Of a stretch of 49,551 nt of DNA, positions 1 through 8,768 are shown piece by piece. The position numbers and the translations under genes are program-made. How positions within the stretch are numbered: the first letter of the stretch is position 1; each line of letters starts with the position of its first letter. This DNA comes from Candidatus Obscuribacterales bacterium (GTDB lineage: Bacteria; Cyanobacteriota; Vampirovibrionia; Obscuribacterales; Obscuribacteraceae): NCBI GenBank assembly GCA_021732025.1, contig JAKFVU010000041.1, positions 1 to 49,551 of the forward strand, written 5' to 3'. The notes below the pieces were generated by a model. It searched no databases. It saw only the letters and a program-made list of their open reading frames with translations, and was not told the origin of the DNA.

Positions 1-2741
1 ACTTCACGGTGAACAGTCATCGATGAAGCTTCTTTTTCATACATTTCATCGAATGGTGGCACTTCGTAGCGCTGGTTGGTGAGCATTGCTGCCAAACCAA
101 GCAGAGTTTCGAAAGTTTGACCAACGTTCATACGAGAAGGTACGCCCAGTGGATTCAATACGATGTCGACTGGTGTGCCATCTGGCAAGAAAGGCATGTC
201 TTCGGTTGGCAGAATCTTAGCGACGATCCCTTTGTTACCGTGACGTCCGGCTACTTTATCGCCGACAGAAACCTTACGTTTCTGAGCGATGTAGACGCGC
301 ACCACTTTGTTAGCAACAGGAGGCAGTTCATCGCCTTTTTCGCGGTCGAAGACTTTAACGTCTACAACCCGGCCGCCTTCGCCGTGAGGAACTCTTAGCG
401 AGTTATCACGAACGTCGCGTGCTTTTTCGCCGAAGATGGCGCGAAGCAGTTTCTCTTCTGGTGGGTGTTCAGATTCACCTTTAGGGGTGATCTTGCCGAC
501 CAAAATGTCATCTGGATAGACTCTTGAACCGATGCGAACAATGCCGTTTTCATCTAAGTGACGAAGAGATTCTTCAGAGACGTTTGGAACTTCTCTAGTG
601 ATTTCTTCAGGACCAAGCTTGGTAGAACGAGCATCGATTTCAAGTTTCTCGATGTGAATTGAAGTCAAAACGTCTTCAAAGACAAGGCGTTGGCTGATCA
701 AGATGGCATCTTCAAAGTTGTAGCCTTCCCATGGCATAAAGGCCACGAGCAAGTTACGACCTACGGATAGCTCACCAGAATTGGTGGCAGCACCGTCGGC
801 GATGACATCACCAGGCTTGCAGTTGTCGCCAACACGCAAGATTGGTTTTTGGTTCAAGCAAGTATCTTGGTTTGAACGTTGGAACTTAGACAGTCTGTAT
901 TTGACTAGACGTTTATCTTTAGTGCGAACGTGTATAGATGTAGCCGAAACATATTCAGCCACGCCTTCTACGTCGGCCACAATCACCATCCCTGAATCTC
1001 GAGCTGATTGACGCTCAATACCAGTTGTGACTAGTGGACGCTCAGTGCGTACCAACGGTACAGACTGACGTTGCATGTTTGAACCCATCAAGGCGCGGTT
1101 AGCGTCATCGTGCTCAAGGAACGGAATTAAGGCCGTTCCCACAGAAACGATTTGAATAGGGCTGACGCCGACATAGTCGACTTGCTCTGGTCCAGTCTCG
1201 ATGAACTCAGCGCGGTAACGCACTGGTACTAGAGGATGGACGAAAGTACCGTCATCGTTAACAGGAGCATCACCCGGAGCTACTCTGAAGTTATCTTCTT
1301 CGTCAGCTGTTAGGTAGTGAATCTGGTCGGTAACGAGTCCGCCTTCAACACGGCGATATGGAGTTTCAATGAAACCGTAAGCGTTAACACGAGCATGGGT
1401 AGCTAGTGAGCCAATCAGACCAGCGTTAGGTCCTTCCGGAGTTTCTACAGGACAAATACGTCCGTAGTGGCTAGGGTGAATGTCTCGAACAGCGAAACCG
1501 GCTCTTTCTCTCGACAAACCGCCAGGTCCTAGGGCTGAAAGTCTGCGCTTGTGCGTTAGTTCAGCAAGAGGATTGGTTTGGTCCATGAACTGAGACAACT
1601 GCGATGATCCGAAGAATTCGCGGATGGCTGCAACCAATGGTTTGGTGTTGAGCAAGTTAGCTGGAGTGAGAGTATCGGCGTCTTGCAAAGTCATGCGCTC
1701 GCGCACAATTCTCTCAAGGCGAGTAAGACCGATTCTGAATTGGTTCTGCAGTAGTTCGCCAACTGATCTAATACGACGGTTGCCGAGGTGGTCGATATCA
1801 TCGACGTGGCCTTCGTCGTAGTGCAAGCCGATTAGATAATCAACTGCTGCAACGATGTCTTCTCTAGTCAGTGTGCGCTGTGCTTCTGGCACCGACAAGC
1901 TGAGCTTCTTATTCAACTTATAGCGACCAACGCGACCGAGGTCATAACGTTTGTCATCGAAGAAGCGGCTGTCAAGAATGCTTTGACCACCAGCAACCGA
2001 GGGCGGGTCGCCTGGACGAAGCTTGCGATAGACTTCGATTAACGAATCTTCACGAGTCTTGTTGGAGTCTTTATCAAGAGTTTTCTTGAGGAATTCTTTG
2101 TGACGGAAAATACCTTCCATTTCACTATCTGAATAGCCCAGGGCTCTCAAGAGGGTGGTGGCAGGTAATTTTCTGTTTTTATCTATCTTTACATAGATGA
2201 TGTCGTTGACGTCAGTTTCAAACTTCAGCCAAGCGCCACGGTTAGGTATAAGGGTAGCGGAGAAGGTTCTCTTACCGTTAGTGTCGACTTCCCTTTTATA
2301 GTAGATGCCAGGGGAGCGGACGATCTGAGAAACGATTACACGCTCAGCGCCATTAATAATGAAGGTACCGCGGTCGGTCATCATTGGAATGTCGCCGACG
2401 TAGATCTCTTGCTCTTTGATCTCACCCATCTCGCGATTGACAAGACGCATCTGAATACGCAGCTTCTTGGTGTAGCTGGCATCTAGGGCCCTTGCATCTT
2501 CAGGAGTCTTGGGCTTGTTAGGCTCAGTATGATCCTCAAAATTGTAATTAGTCAGGAAGTGGAGCTCCAACCTTCCCGTGTAGTCCTTGATAGGACTGAA
2601 AGCCCGCAGTTCCTCTGCTAGACCTTCTTCGATAAACCATTTGAACGAACTTTTCTGAATTTCAGCGAGATCAGGTAAATCCGCGATGCGCGAACTTCCC
2701 GCCCCGAAGGTTCGGACGCGCTCAGACAACTCTAAAGCCAT
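1..2741 (-). CDS. rpoB: DNA-directed RNA polymerase subunit beta (partial, C-terminus beyond left edge)
   Basis: Core RNA polymerase beta subunit. The reverse-strand frame is open from ATG at 2741 to the left edge, about 913 codons, so roughly the last fifth of a usual 1,100-1,200 residue protein is missing. It begins [13 protein letters not shown]. Family landmarks are clear: [13 protein letters not shown], the rifampicin-pocket segment [20 protein letters not shown], then [39 protein letters not shown], and [17 protein letters not shown] towards the edge. The Rif-pocket residues look like the ordinary sensitive type. A GAGG Shine-Dalgarno lies a few bases before the ATG. The gene is not preceded by rplJ-rplL as in many bacteria. 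Upstream lie its own promoter and then the divergent tRNA-Sec gene, an arrangement compatible with cyanobacterial relatives, where rpoB/rpoC1/rpoC2 are separate from rplL. Short open frames on the plus strand here are shadows of rpoB. Confidence 0.97.
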   Translation of the reverse strand, partial: MALELSERVRTFGAGSSRIADLPDLAEIQKSSFKWFIEEGLAEELRAFSPIKDYTGRLELHFLTNYNFEDHTEPNKPKTPEDARALDASYTKKLRIQMRLVNREMGEIKEQEIYVGDIPMMTDRGTFIINGAERVIVSQIVRSPGIYYKREVDTNGKRTFSATLIPNRGAWLKFETDVNDIIYVKIDKNRKLPATTLLRALGYSDSEMEGIFRHKEFLKKTLDKDSNKTREDSLIEVYRKLRPGDPPSVAGGQSILDSRFFDDKRYDLGRVGRYKLNKKLSLSVPEAQRTLTREDIVAAVDYLIGLHYDEGHVDDIDHLGNRRIRSVGELLQNQFRIGLTRLERIVRERMTLQDADTLTPANLLNTKPLVAAIREFFGSSQLSQFMDQTNPLAELTHKRRLSALGPGGLSRERAGFAVRDIHPSHYGRICPVETPEGPNAGLIGSLATHARVNAYGFIETPYRRVEGGLVTDQIHYLTADEEDNFRVAPGDAPVNDDGTFVHPLVPVRYRAEFIETGPEQVDYVGVSPIQIVSVGTALIPFLEHDDANRALMGSNMQRQSVPLVRTERPLVTTGIERQSARDSGMVIVADVEGVAEYVSATSIHVRTKDKRLVKYRLSKFQRSNQDTCLNQKPILRVGDNCKPGDVIADGAATNSGELSVGRNLLVAFMPWEGYNFEDAILISQRLVFEDVLTSIHIEKLEIDARSTKLGPEEITREVPNVSEESLRHLDENGIVRIGSRVYPDDILVGKITPKGESEHPPEEKLLRAIFGEKARDVRDNSLRVPHGEGGRVVDVKVFDREKGDELPPVANKVVRVYIAQKRKVSVGDKVAGRHGNKGIVAKILPTEDMPFLPDGTPVDIVLNPLGVPSRMNVGQTFETLLGLAAMLTNQRYEVPPFDEMYEKEASSMTVHRE

Positions 2742-2767
2742 CGGTTACCTCTGTTGAGTGGCTGCTC

Positions 2768-2818
2768 ATATGCGAAAGCATATCTGTGCACGAAACCGCA
2801 GTTGCCGAGGGCAATTGC
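2768..2818 (-). promoter_or_regulatory. Two hairpins in the rpoB leader; rest of intergenic region
   Basis: The rpoB leader holds two adjacent inverted repeats. One (2768-2783) is a 6-bp ATATGC/GCATAT stem with a 4-nt loop. The other (2798-2818) is a 9-bp stem with one A-C mismatch and a 3-nt loop. No U-tract follows either, so they are not simple terminators. They could set mRNA stability or be a regulatory target; that is inference. The rest of the 339-bp gap (2864-3080) is A+T-rich, presumably includes the tRNA-Sec promoter, and shows no other feature I can support. Confidence 0.4.
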
Positions 2819-2833
2819 AGGCACAGGGATGGA

Positions 2834-2863
2834 ACTATACGTATCTATCTATAATATTGTCAA
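2834..2863 (-). promoter_or_regulatory. rpoB promoter
   Basis: On the minus strand there is a perfect -35 TTGACA (2863-2858), an 18-nt spacer and a -10 TATAGT (2839-2834). Transcription would start near 2827, giving a leader of about 85 nt before the rpoB ATG. The match is by eye. Confidence 0.65.
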
Positions 2864-3080
2864 TGCAAATGTAGGGAACTGTGACGATCTCGGGCTCCTT
2901 ACAACCCTTATTAGAAGTTTTACACGATCCCCGATCAACTGGCCGGATGAGCGATAGCGAATCTTCATAAAATTTCATTAATATCTTTTGTTTTTCTTAA
3001 TGACTATGAAACTTACCTAAGTTACTAAGATCGACAGTTCACCAAGGTTTGAATGAAGTAGGCTAAATCGATTGAGACCT

Positions 3081-3176
3081 GGGGATGGAGCATCGCTGGT
3101 GTGGTGTGCGGTCTTCAAAATCGTTGCGGGGTAGATTTACGCTGCCCTGGGTGGGTTCGATTCCCACGCATCCCCG
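3081..3176 (+). tRNA. selC: tRNA-Sec (anticodon TCA)
   Basis: A 96-nt tRNA with selenocysteine hallmarks. The acceptor stem GGGGATG/CATCCCC (3081-3087 with 3169-3175) is extended to an eighth position that is a G-G mismatch. The T arm is GTGGG-TTCGATT-CCCAC (3151-3167). The anticodon loop CTTCAAA (3113-3119) has anticodon TCA at 3115-3117. A long variable arm has a 6-bp GGGTAG/CTGCCC stem (3129-3134, 3142-3147). The discriminator base is G (3176). CCA is not encoded. The D stem CATC/GGTG is short but pairs. Length, TCA anticodon, long variable arm and G73 together separate it from a Ser or suppressor tRNA. No selA, selB or selD is in the window, so selenocysteine use must be confirmed elsewhere in the genome. 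Confidence 0.9.
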
Positions 3177-3205
3177 AATTCTAGTAGCTTTGCGCCACCA
3201 TCTGT

Positions 3206-3233
3206 AGCACCGCTTTTTTGTCAAAGCAGTGCT
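3206..3233 (+). other. Hairpin between tRNA-Sec and xerC
   Basis: AGCACCGCTTT and AAAGCAGTGCT form an 11-bp stem with one C-A mismatch and a 6-nt loop. It lies 30 nt downstream of the tRNA and has no U-tract on the plus strand. It may end or process the tRNA transcript; this is uncertain. Confidence 0.4.
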
Positions 3234-3391
3234 GATAAACGCGATCGTATTTGCCTCATGACTACTCGGATACTGACTATTGGGGTCTTTACAAAGCTTT
3301 CAAAGTTCTCATAATTAGTAATTGTGGTGCACATCAATTACTAAATCTAGAAAGACGGTTAATAGTGACATTTCAAAACGGAACAAATAAC

Positions 3392-4564
3392 ATGCATGGA
3401 ACGCACGGAGCACAGTCTGGAGGTCTGATAAATGGCTTGCCAGAAGCCATTCCAGGCATGCACACTGCTCTTGAGAAAAGTGTCGACGGCCTAGAAAATG
3501 GCCAAGCAAACGCTCATAAAATTTGGCTCGATCAATTCGCAGGCTACTTAGAAGTAGAGCGCAATTATTCCTCCCATACAATTCGCGCTTACATGAATGA
3601 CCTCAAACAGCTGATTGGCAGCGACGTTAGCGCTTCTGGTGAAACTCCAGCGGACGCAGTTAAGAGTGAACAGCAGAATTCTTACAATGGCCATACAACA
3701 GTTAACACAACTACCGGTAGTGCCCCAATATCTACAACTAATTCATCTACTGATACCAGCGTTAACTCAACAGAGCAAACAACTACATCAGCTACAACTG
3801 GCTCAGGCTGGCTTGAAGCTGAGGGACTGCGCGCCTACATCAGACAAATTCAAGAGCAATATTCAAGACCAACAGTTGCCCGCAAAATTTCGGCAATCAG
3901 ATCTTTCTATCGCTACTTGAGAAGAGAACAACTGATCGACGAAGATCCTTCAAAACAAGTACGCGGACCAAAACTAACCCGTAGACTGCCTGCCTGCTTA
4001 GATAAAGAAGAAATCGTGCGCTTGTTAATGTCACCTGATACCAATTCAGTTTTAGGTGCACGTGACCGCGCCTTGATGGAAGTTTTGTATGCCACCGGTA
4101 TGCGCGTCAGCGAACTTTGTGGTCTCAGAGTTCAAGACTACAACCAAGAAGGCATGGAAATGCGCGTTCTCGGTAAGGGCGGCAAAGAGAGAGTGGTACT
4201 ACTCAATCAAAGCGCTCACAACTGGCTGAAAAAATATCTCAGCGAAACCTGGACCAAGTTAGCCGAAGGTCGCACACCTCAAGCAGAGCATCCTCTGTTT
4301 GTCAGCCGCCAAGCAACCCGCTTATCGTCAAGATCTGTGCACCGCATCGTCATGAAGTATGCCCTCAAAGCTGGTATCAACAAACCAATCACTCCCCACA
4401 CTTTGAGACATACCTTCGCTACTCACTTGCTTGAAGGTGGCGCTGATCTGCGTGTAGTTCAAGACCTTCTAGGTCACACCACTATCAACACCACCCAGAT
4501 TTACACACACGTAAGCCTGGACCGCTTGAGACGGGTCTACATGAACACTCATCCCAGAGCATAA
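3392..4564 (+). CDS. xerC: Tyrosine recombinase XerC/XerD family
   Basis: Site-specific recombinase of the type that resolves chromosome dimers at dif. The C-terminal catalytic domain carries the full set in order (numbered from ATG 3392): R238 in ATGMRVSEL, K262 in GKGGKERVV, H336 and R339 in TPHTLRHTFATH, H362 in LLGHTT, and nucleophile Y371 in QIYTHVS. The N-terminal core-binding domain (WLDQFAGYLEVERNYSSHT; TVARKISAIRSFYRYLRRE) is split by about 65 residues rich in Thr/Ser/Asn (about 77-141), which the family normally lacks. An upstream TTG (3251) would add 47 residues, but the extension does not resemble Xer proteins, so I prefer ATG 3392 with a weak GGAAC before it. There are no phage genes or att repeats nearby, so a housekeeping Xer is likelier than an integrase. 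XerC versus XerD cannot be decided here. Confidence 0.88.
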   Translation: MHGTHGAQSGGLINGLPEAIPGMHTALEKSVDGLENGQANAHKIWLDQFAGYLEVERNYSSHTIRAYMNDLKQLIGSDVSASGETPADAVKSEQQNSYNGHTTVNTTTGSAPISTTNSSTDTSVNSTEQTTTSATTGSGWLEAEGLRAYIRQIQEQYSRPTVARKISAIRSFYRYLRREQLIDEDPSKQVRGPKLTRRLPACLDKEEIVRLLMSPDTNSVLGARDRALMEVLYATGMRVSELCGLRVQDYNQEGMEMRVLGKGGKERVVLLNQSAHNWLKKYLSETWTKLAEGRTPQAEHPLFVSRQATRLSSRSVHRIVMKYALKAGINKPITPHTLRHTFATHLLEGGADLRVVQDLLGHTTINTTQIYTHVSLDRLRRVYMNTHPRA

Positions 4565-4592
4565 ACAACTAACTAAACCATAGTTAATGAGA

Positions 4593-4636
4593 ACGTAAAG
4601 GCAAGAGGGCGAGCAGTCGCTCTCTTTTCTTTACGT
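4593..4636 (+). terminator. Long bipartite hairpin after the Xer gene
   Basis: The outer stem ACGTAAAG/CTTTACGT (4593-4600 with 4629-4636) encloses an inner 10-bp stem AAGAGGGCGA/TCGCTCTCTT (4603-4612 with 4617-4626, one G-U) and loop GCAG. No U-run follows the outer stem, though TTTT lies inside its 3' side. It could be a terminator of the xer transcript or an mRNA-stability element. Confidence 0.5.
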
Positions 4637-4720
4637 GAATTTGACGGAGGAAGCGCGGCAGCACCTTAATATATATAATGTCAGGGGTGCTCTAACTATT
4701 GAGAATTGAGAAAGTAAAGC

Positions 4721-7045
4721 GTGGCCAACCGAAGATCTGTAGCCAGACGCAAGAACAAAGGGGTTTTAGGAAACGCCGGTGTCTTTGCCCGCCGCTCTAT
4801 CACCATTGGCCTGATAGTGGGGGCCCTAGGGTTTGGTTATGTCGGTGCTTCTATGTGGAAGCAAATTCAAGAACTACCAGACGTTACTATGGTGGAACGC
4901 TTCGAACCAATCGAAGCGATTCAAATTCTGGATAAACAAGACCATTTGATTTGCACAGTAGAAGGCGACGAAGACAGACGTGTCGTTCCTCTCAATCAAA
5001 TTTCTACAAAGATGCAGCAGGCCATTCTAGCCGCTGAAGATCACCACTTCTACGAACACAACGGCATTAATTTCTTTAGTATCTTCCGCGCCTCCATGGC
5101 CAACATGGTTGCCGGACACGTTAAAGAGGGTGGCTCAACCATCACCCAACAGCTAGCCAAAAATTTGTTCTTTGCCGATGCCGGAAGAACTTATGATCGC
5201 AAAATCAAAGAAGCCTATGTCGCCTGGGACTTAGAGAGACGCTACAGCAAAGAGCGTATTCTCAATATGTATCTCAACCAAGTCTACTTCGGCAACAATG
5301 CCTATGGCATTGAGCGTGCCGCTTCTCGTTATTTTGATCGCAGTGCCGCACAATTGTCGCTGGCTCAAGCAGCTTTTCTAGCCGGTCTCGTCAAAGCACC
5401 GTCAGAACTGGGATTACCGCAAAATCGAGCATCAGCCTACAGCAGACAAAAAGAAATCATCGACAAGATGGTTGAATATGGCTACATCACTGAGCCTCAA
5501 GCGAAGGAAGCCAAAGCGCAGAAATTGGCCTTCAAAAAAGGCACCAACTCGCTGCAGAAATATCCTTACTACATAAGTTATGTTCTACAAGTTTTGCGTG
5601 AGCGCTTTAGCCAGGCTGAACTACGCAGGCAGGGTCTGCGTGTCTACACAAACCTCGACCCTGTGGCCCAAGAGTTAGCTGAAAAGTCACTCAATGATGG
5701 CATCAAGAAAGCGCCAAAAGGTGTCACTCAAGGTGCTCTAGTTTCAGTTTCAGTCAGTGGCGGAGAAGTAATTGCCTTAGTTGGTGGCGTTGGTAATTTC
5801 TGGAAAAACCAATTCAATCGTGCCACCAATCCTCACACTGTCGGCTCTTCCTTTAAGCCTTTCGTCTACCTAACAGCCTTCTGCAAGAACGTCTTAGGCC
5901 CCGACAGCATGATTGATGACAGCCCATTAGTAATCAAATCACCATGGGGCCAAGCCCCCTATGCTCCTAAAAACTTTGACCACAAATTCTACGGTCGGAT
6001 TCAGATACGTCGTGCCCTAGCATTATCGCGCAACGTGCCTGCTGTCAAAGTCGGTCAGCAAGTGGGCATGGAAAGCGTAATTGAAACCGCTCGTTTGGCA
6101 GGCGTTACAGCCAAGCTTGACCCGAACCTATCGCTTGCTCTGGGTAGCTCAGCTGCTTCACCTCTAGAGATGGCCGGCGCCTACTCAACCTTTGCCAGAT
6201 TTGGTATCGCCATAAAACCTCAGGTTATTCGCAAAATCGAAAACAACCGAGGCCAAGTAATAGAAGTGTTTGATCCAAGAGCTGATCGTGCCTTCCAGGT
6301 CGAGCCAGTTGCCCGCCTGGTTGAGTGTATGCAAGACTGCGTACGCTGGGGAACAGGCACTCAGGCTAAGTTAGCAGACCGTCCAGTGGCCGGAAAAACA
6401 GGCACCGCTGATGAAGGCAAAGATATTTGGTTCATTGGCTTCACACCAGATATGGTGACTGCAGTCTGGGGCGGCAACGACGAAAACAAAGCAATCGAAG
6501 GCAAGAACGTCACCGGCGGCGTAATCATGGCTAAGATTTGGCACGATTACAACGAAGCTTTCTATAAAGCCCGCCCTACCGCCCCTGGCAGCTTTATGGC
6601 GCCGACTCAGTTTGTACCAGACGAGAAGAAGGGTGGCGATCAGTTAGCGAAAAACCCAGATTCATCTACCAGCAAAGATGAGACCAGCGCTAGCAACACG
6701 AGCGACAACAGCTCAGAGTTAAAAGCTGAAGCACAGTCACTATCCCCAACCAACGAAAGCGCCCCCACTCCAGGTACTCCGATACAGCCTGAAACTACCG
6801 TGGCTAACCCTAGCTCCTCGTCTTCTTCTTCATCTTCATCTTCGTCAACTTCGACTTCTACAGCAACTTCTTCATCTTCATCAACTACTCCGGCACTGGC
6901 TCCACAAATCGGCAACTCAACTGCTGAGCCAGCAGTTGCCCCCGAACCGGCAAAAGAAAAACCAGAATCAGAAAAGCGCCTAATGCCTTATGCTGCACCA
7001 ACCTTGTGGATGCCAGCCACACCCAAAGAAGGCGCTACAAGGTGA
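4721..7045 (+). CDS. Class A penicillin-binding protein (PBP1A-like) with polyserine tail
   Basis: Bifunctional peptidoglycan synthase anchored in the cytoplasmic membrane. The GTG start at 4721 gives 774 residues. One N-terminal TM helix (RRSITIGLIVGALGFGYVG) is followed by a GT51 glycosyltransferase domain (catalytic Glu in AAEDHHFYEHNG; GGSTITQQLAKNLFF; NMYLNQVYFGNNAYGIERAA). The transpeptidase has its three motifs: SxxK in GSSFKPF, SxN in LSRNVPAV and KTG in GKTGTADE. After the catalytic core (about residue 630) comes a 140-residue disordered tail, Ser/Thr/Pro/Ala-rich, with a near-pure Ser run. Such a tail should lie outside the membrane. The next gene overlaps the stop codon (GTGA), so the two are probably cotranscribed. 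Catalytic identity is clear; the exact PBP class name (1A versus 2A) is less so. Confidence 0.95.
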   Translation: MANRRSVARRKNKGVLGNAGVFARRSITIGLIVGALGFGYVGASMWKQIQELPDVTMVERFEPIEAIQILDKQDHLICTVEGDEDRRVVPLNQISTKMQQAILAAEDHHFYEHNGINFFSIFRASMANMVAGHVKEGGSTITQQLAKNLFFADAGRTYDRKIKEAYVAWDLERRYSKERILNMYLNQVYFGNNAYGIERAASRYFDRSAAQLSLAQAAFLAGLVKAPSELGLPQNRASAYSRQKEIIDKMVEYGYITEPQAKEAKAQKLAFKKGTNSLQKYPYYISYVLQVLRERFSQAELRRQGLRVYTNLDPVAQELAEKSLNDGIKKAPKGVTQGALVSVSVSGGEVIALVGGVGNFWKNQFNRATNPHTVGSSFKPFVYLTAFCKNVLGPDSMIDDSPLVIKSPWGQAPYAPKNFDHKFYGRIQIRRALALSRNVPAVKVGQQVGMESVIETARLAGVTAKLDPNLSLALGSSAASPLEMAGAYSTFARFGIAIKPQVIRKIENNRGQVIEVFDPRADRAFQVEPVARLVECMQDCVRWGTGTQAKLADRPVAGKTGTADEGKDIWFIGFTPDMVTAVWGGNDENKAIEGKNVTGGVIMAKIWHDYNEAFYKARPTAPGSFMAPTQFVPDEKKGGDQLAKNPDSSTSKDETSASNTSDNSSELKAEAQSLSPTNESAPTPGTPIQPETTVANPSSSSSSSSSSSSTSTSTATSSSSSTTPALAPQIGNSTAEPAVAPEPAKEKPESEKRLMPYAAPTLWMPATPKEGATR
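6812..6889 (+). repeat. Low-complexity TCN tract encoding polyserine in the PBP tail
   Basis: 26 codons made almost entirely of Ser (TCN/AGC), with a few Thr and Ala. The DNA is a degenerate trinucleotide repeat of tct/tca/tcg that could vary in length by slippage. The opposite strand shows an acidic open frame here that is only a shadow. Confidence 0.8.
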
Positions 7046-7416
7046 CCTCTTCAGGTATTAGTACAACCACAGAGCAATACTTACCAAAGCGCTCTCAAGC
7101 GCCTAGGCTGTGGTTAACTGTTGCTGCCATCGTCTTGGCCATACTATTTGCCGAGACAAGAACCAGCGGCCAGTGCAATTCGAATCTGTTTCTTAATGGC
7201 GACTCTGAATCGGTGGGCGGCATTGTCTATGTAGATGGTACAAGTCTGGGCAAAATCTCCTCTGCCAATAACTCAGGACTGAGCGGAGGGGCATTCTGGT
7301 GTCACCTTAGCAATGGTTATCACTTGCTCGAAATTAAGAAACCGGGCTATAAAACATTTTCTAAATGGCTCGACTTCAAACGCCAAGACTATCTCGGTGT
7401 CACCTTAGAACACTAG
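7042..7416 (+). CDS. Small membrane-anchored PEGA-like protein
   Basis: About 124 residues from a GTG at 7042 that overlaps the preceding stop (GTGA), which argues for translational coupling. An upstream ATG at 7006 is also in frame. One hydrophobic segment (LWLTVAAIVLAILFA) is followed by an extracytoplasmic part with a PEGA-like beta fold: GIVYVDGTSLGKIS, then GYHLLEIKKPGYKTFSKWLDF. PEGA domains are small surface-associated beta domains, often near cell-wall or sugar-binding proteins. Its place directly after a peptidoglycan synthase suggests a cell-envelope role; that is inference. Confidence 0.65.
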   Translation: MTSSGISTTTEQYLPKRSQAPRLWLTVAAIVLAILFAETRTSGQCNSNLFLNGDSESVGGIVYVDGTSLGKISSANNSGLSGGAFWCHLSNGYHLLEIKKPGYKTFSKWLDFKRQDYLGVTLEH

Positions 7417-7537
7417 AGAACGGGCAACCGTGGCTGTAGCTTGTAGCCTTAACGAAATTTATTAGCTGTTCTTGATATCTTTGCTATCTAAGGTTGTAAG
7501 CTTGTAGTTGGATTCGAACAACAAAATACAACTTACA

Positions 7538-8695
7538 ATGATCTCTGAAACAAAAAGACAAGTCAAAGACGTGGACTTAGAAGCAACTGCTGAAGCTGAA
7601 ACCTTCAACACTGAGCAATCTGACAATTATGTCTCACCCTACGGCAAGACTTTCACAAAAAACATGTGGTACTTTGCCTCTCATTCTGGCGCGCTCAAGC
7701 GCGGAGAGAAAGTAGCAAAGGTAATGTTGAATCAACCGATACTGGTTGGCCGAGACAGCGATGGCAAAGTCTTTGCTATGCGTGATATTTGCCCTCACCA
7801 AGCGGTACCGCTATCAGCGGGTCACTTCGATGGCAAAGAAGTAGAGTGTCCATTTCATGGTTGGAAATTTGACACCAGCGGTGTCTGCACAGCTATTCCC
7901 TCACTTTGCTCTGATCAAAAACTCAATCTTTGTGGCATAAAAAGCCGCACTTATCCATGTCGTGAAGTATTAGACAGCATCTGGGTATACTTCGGGGACA
8001 AGCCAGTTGCTGAAGCCGACTTACCAGAAGTGCCTCATGCACCCGGTTTAGAAGGTTGTACATATGCTAAGACAACCACAACTTTGCTTCTGCCAACTCA
8101 TATTGATTATGCAGTTGCCGCGCTGATAGACACCGCCCATGTGCCTTTTGTGCACAACGCTTGGTGGTGGCGCTCACAAAAAGTTTTGAAAGAAAAAGCC
8201 AAAACTTATGTGCCAGCTGGTACAGGCTGGACAATGGTGAAGCACAAACCATCGCAGGGCTCACTGCTATTCAAGCTCATTGGCAAATACATAGAAACAG
8301 AAATCAGCTTCCGCTTGCCTGGCTGTCGTCGTGAATATTTCACTTACCACGACAGTACTAAAATGTCTGGTATCACTACGCTGACACCAATCGACGATAC
8401 TCATACAGAACTCAATCACACCACTTACTGGACCTGGGCACCACCGCTAACCCAGATGTTTTCACCGATAGTTGATTACTTTGTTACGGCCTTCCTTATG
8501 CAAGATCAAACTCTAGCCCTGATGCAAGAGAAGATCATCAACAAATACAATCCAAGATTGATCATGACTATCAAAGATGCTGGCACTCCAGGCCACTGGT
8601 ATTTCATGCTGAAGAAAGAATGGAACGATGCCTACGACCAAGGTCGTGCTTTTATCAATCCGATCAAAGAGAAAGTATTGCGCTGGCGTACATAG
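7538..8695 (+). CDS. Rieske non-heme iron oxygenase, PAO/Tic55-like
   Basis: Ring-hydroxylating-type oxygenase subunit of 385 residues from ATG 7538 (a TTG at 7508 would add ten). The Rieske [2Fe-2S] motif is complete: C85-x-H87, 16 residues, C104-x-x-H107 in CPFHGWKFD. The mononuclear iron site follows: D198, H201 and H206 in LIDTAHVPFVHNAWWW. The layout (Rieske near the N-terminus, D-x2-H-x4-H motif, aromatic WWW) is that of pheophorbide a oxygenase, Tic55 and related cyanobacterial and plant enzymes, and of VanA-like demethylases. The substrate cannot be read from sequence. No dedicated ferredoxin reductase is adjacent, so electrons probably come from a general donor. Confidence 0.85.
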   Translation: MISETKRQVKDVDLEATAEAETFNTEQSDNYVSPYGKTFTKNMWYFASHSGALKRGEKVAKVMLNQPILVGRDSDGKVFAMRDICPHQAVPLSAGHFDGKEVECPFHGWKFDTSGVCTAIPSLCSDQKLNLCGIKSRTYPCREVLDSIWVYFGDKPVAEADLPEVPHAPGLEGCTYAKTTTTLLLPTHIDYAVAALIDTAHVPFVHNAWWWRSQKVLKEKAKTYVPAGTGWTMVKHKPSQGSLLFKLIGKYIETEISFRLPGCRREYFTYHDSTKMSGITTLTPIDDTHTELNHTTYWTWAPPLTQMFSPIVDYFVTAFLMQDQTLALMQEKIINKYNPRLIMTIKDAGTPGHWYFMLKKEWNDAYDQGRAFINPIKEKVLRWRT

Positions 8696-8768
8696 CTCGA
8701 ACGCTACATTTCACTTGACAACAGCCGCCTAACCCTTAAGCTTGCATCAGGTTGGGGTTAGTAGAAAA

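Noticed and set aside
2754..2957. 67-codon plus-strand ORF in the rpoB leader
   Set aside because: No SD, odd composition, and it overlaps the rpoB promoter on the other strand.
3392..4564. Mobile element or integrase
   Set aside because: No att repeats, phage or accessory genes around the Xer gene; it sits next to rpoB and a PBP gene.
6640..6915. Acidic minus-strand ORF opposite the PBP tail
   Set aside because: It is the reverse reading of the TCN repeat (Glu/Asp-rich by necessity).
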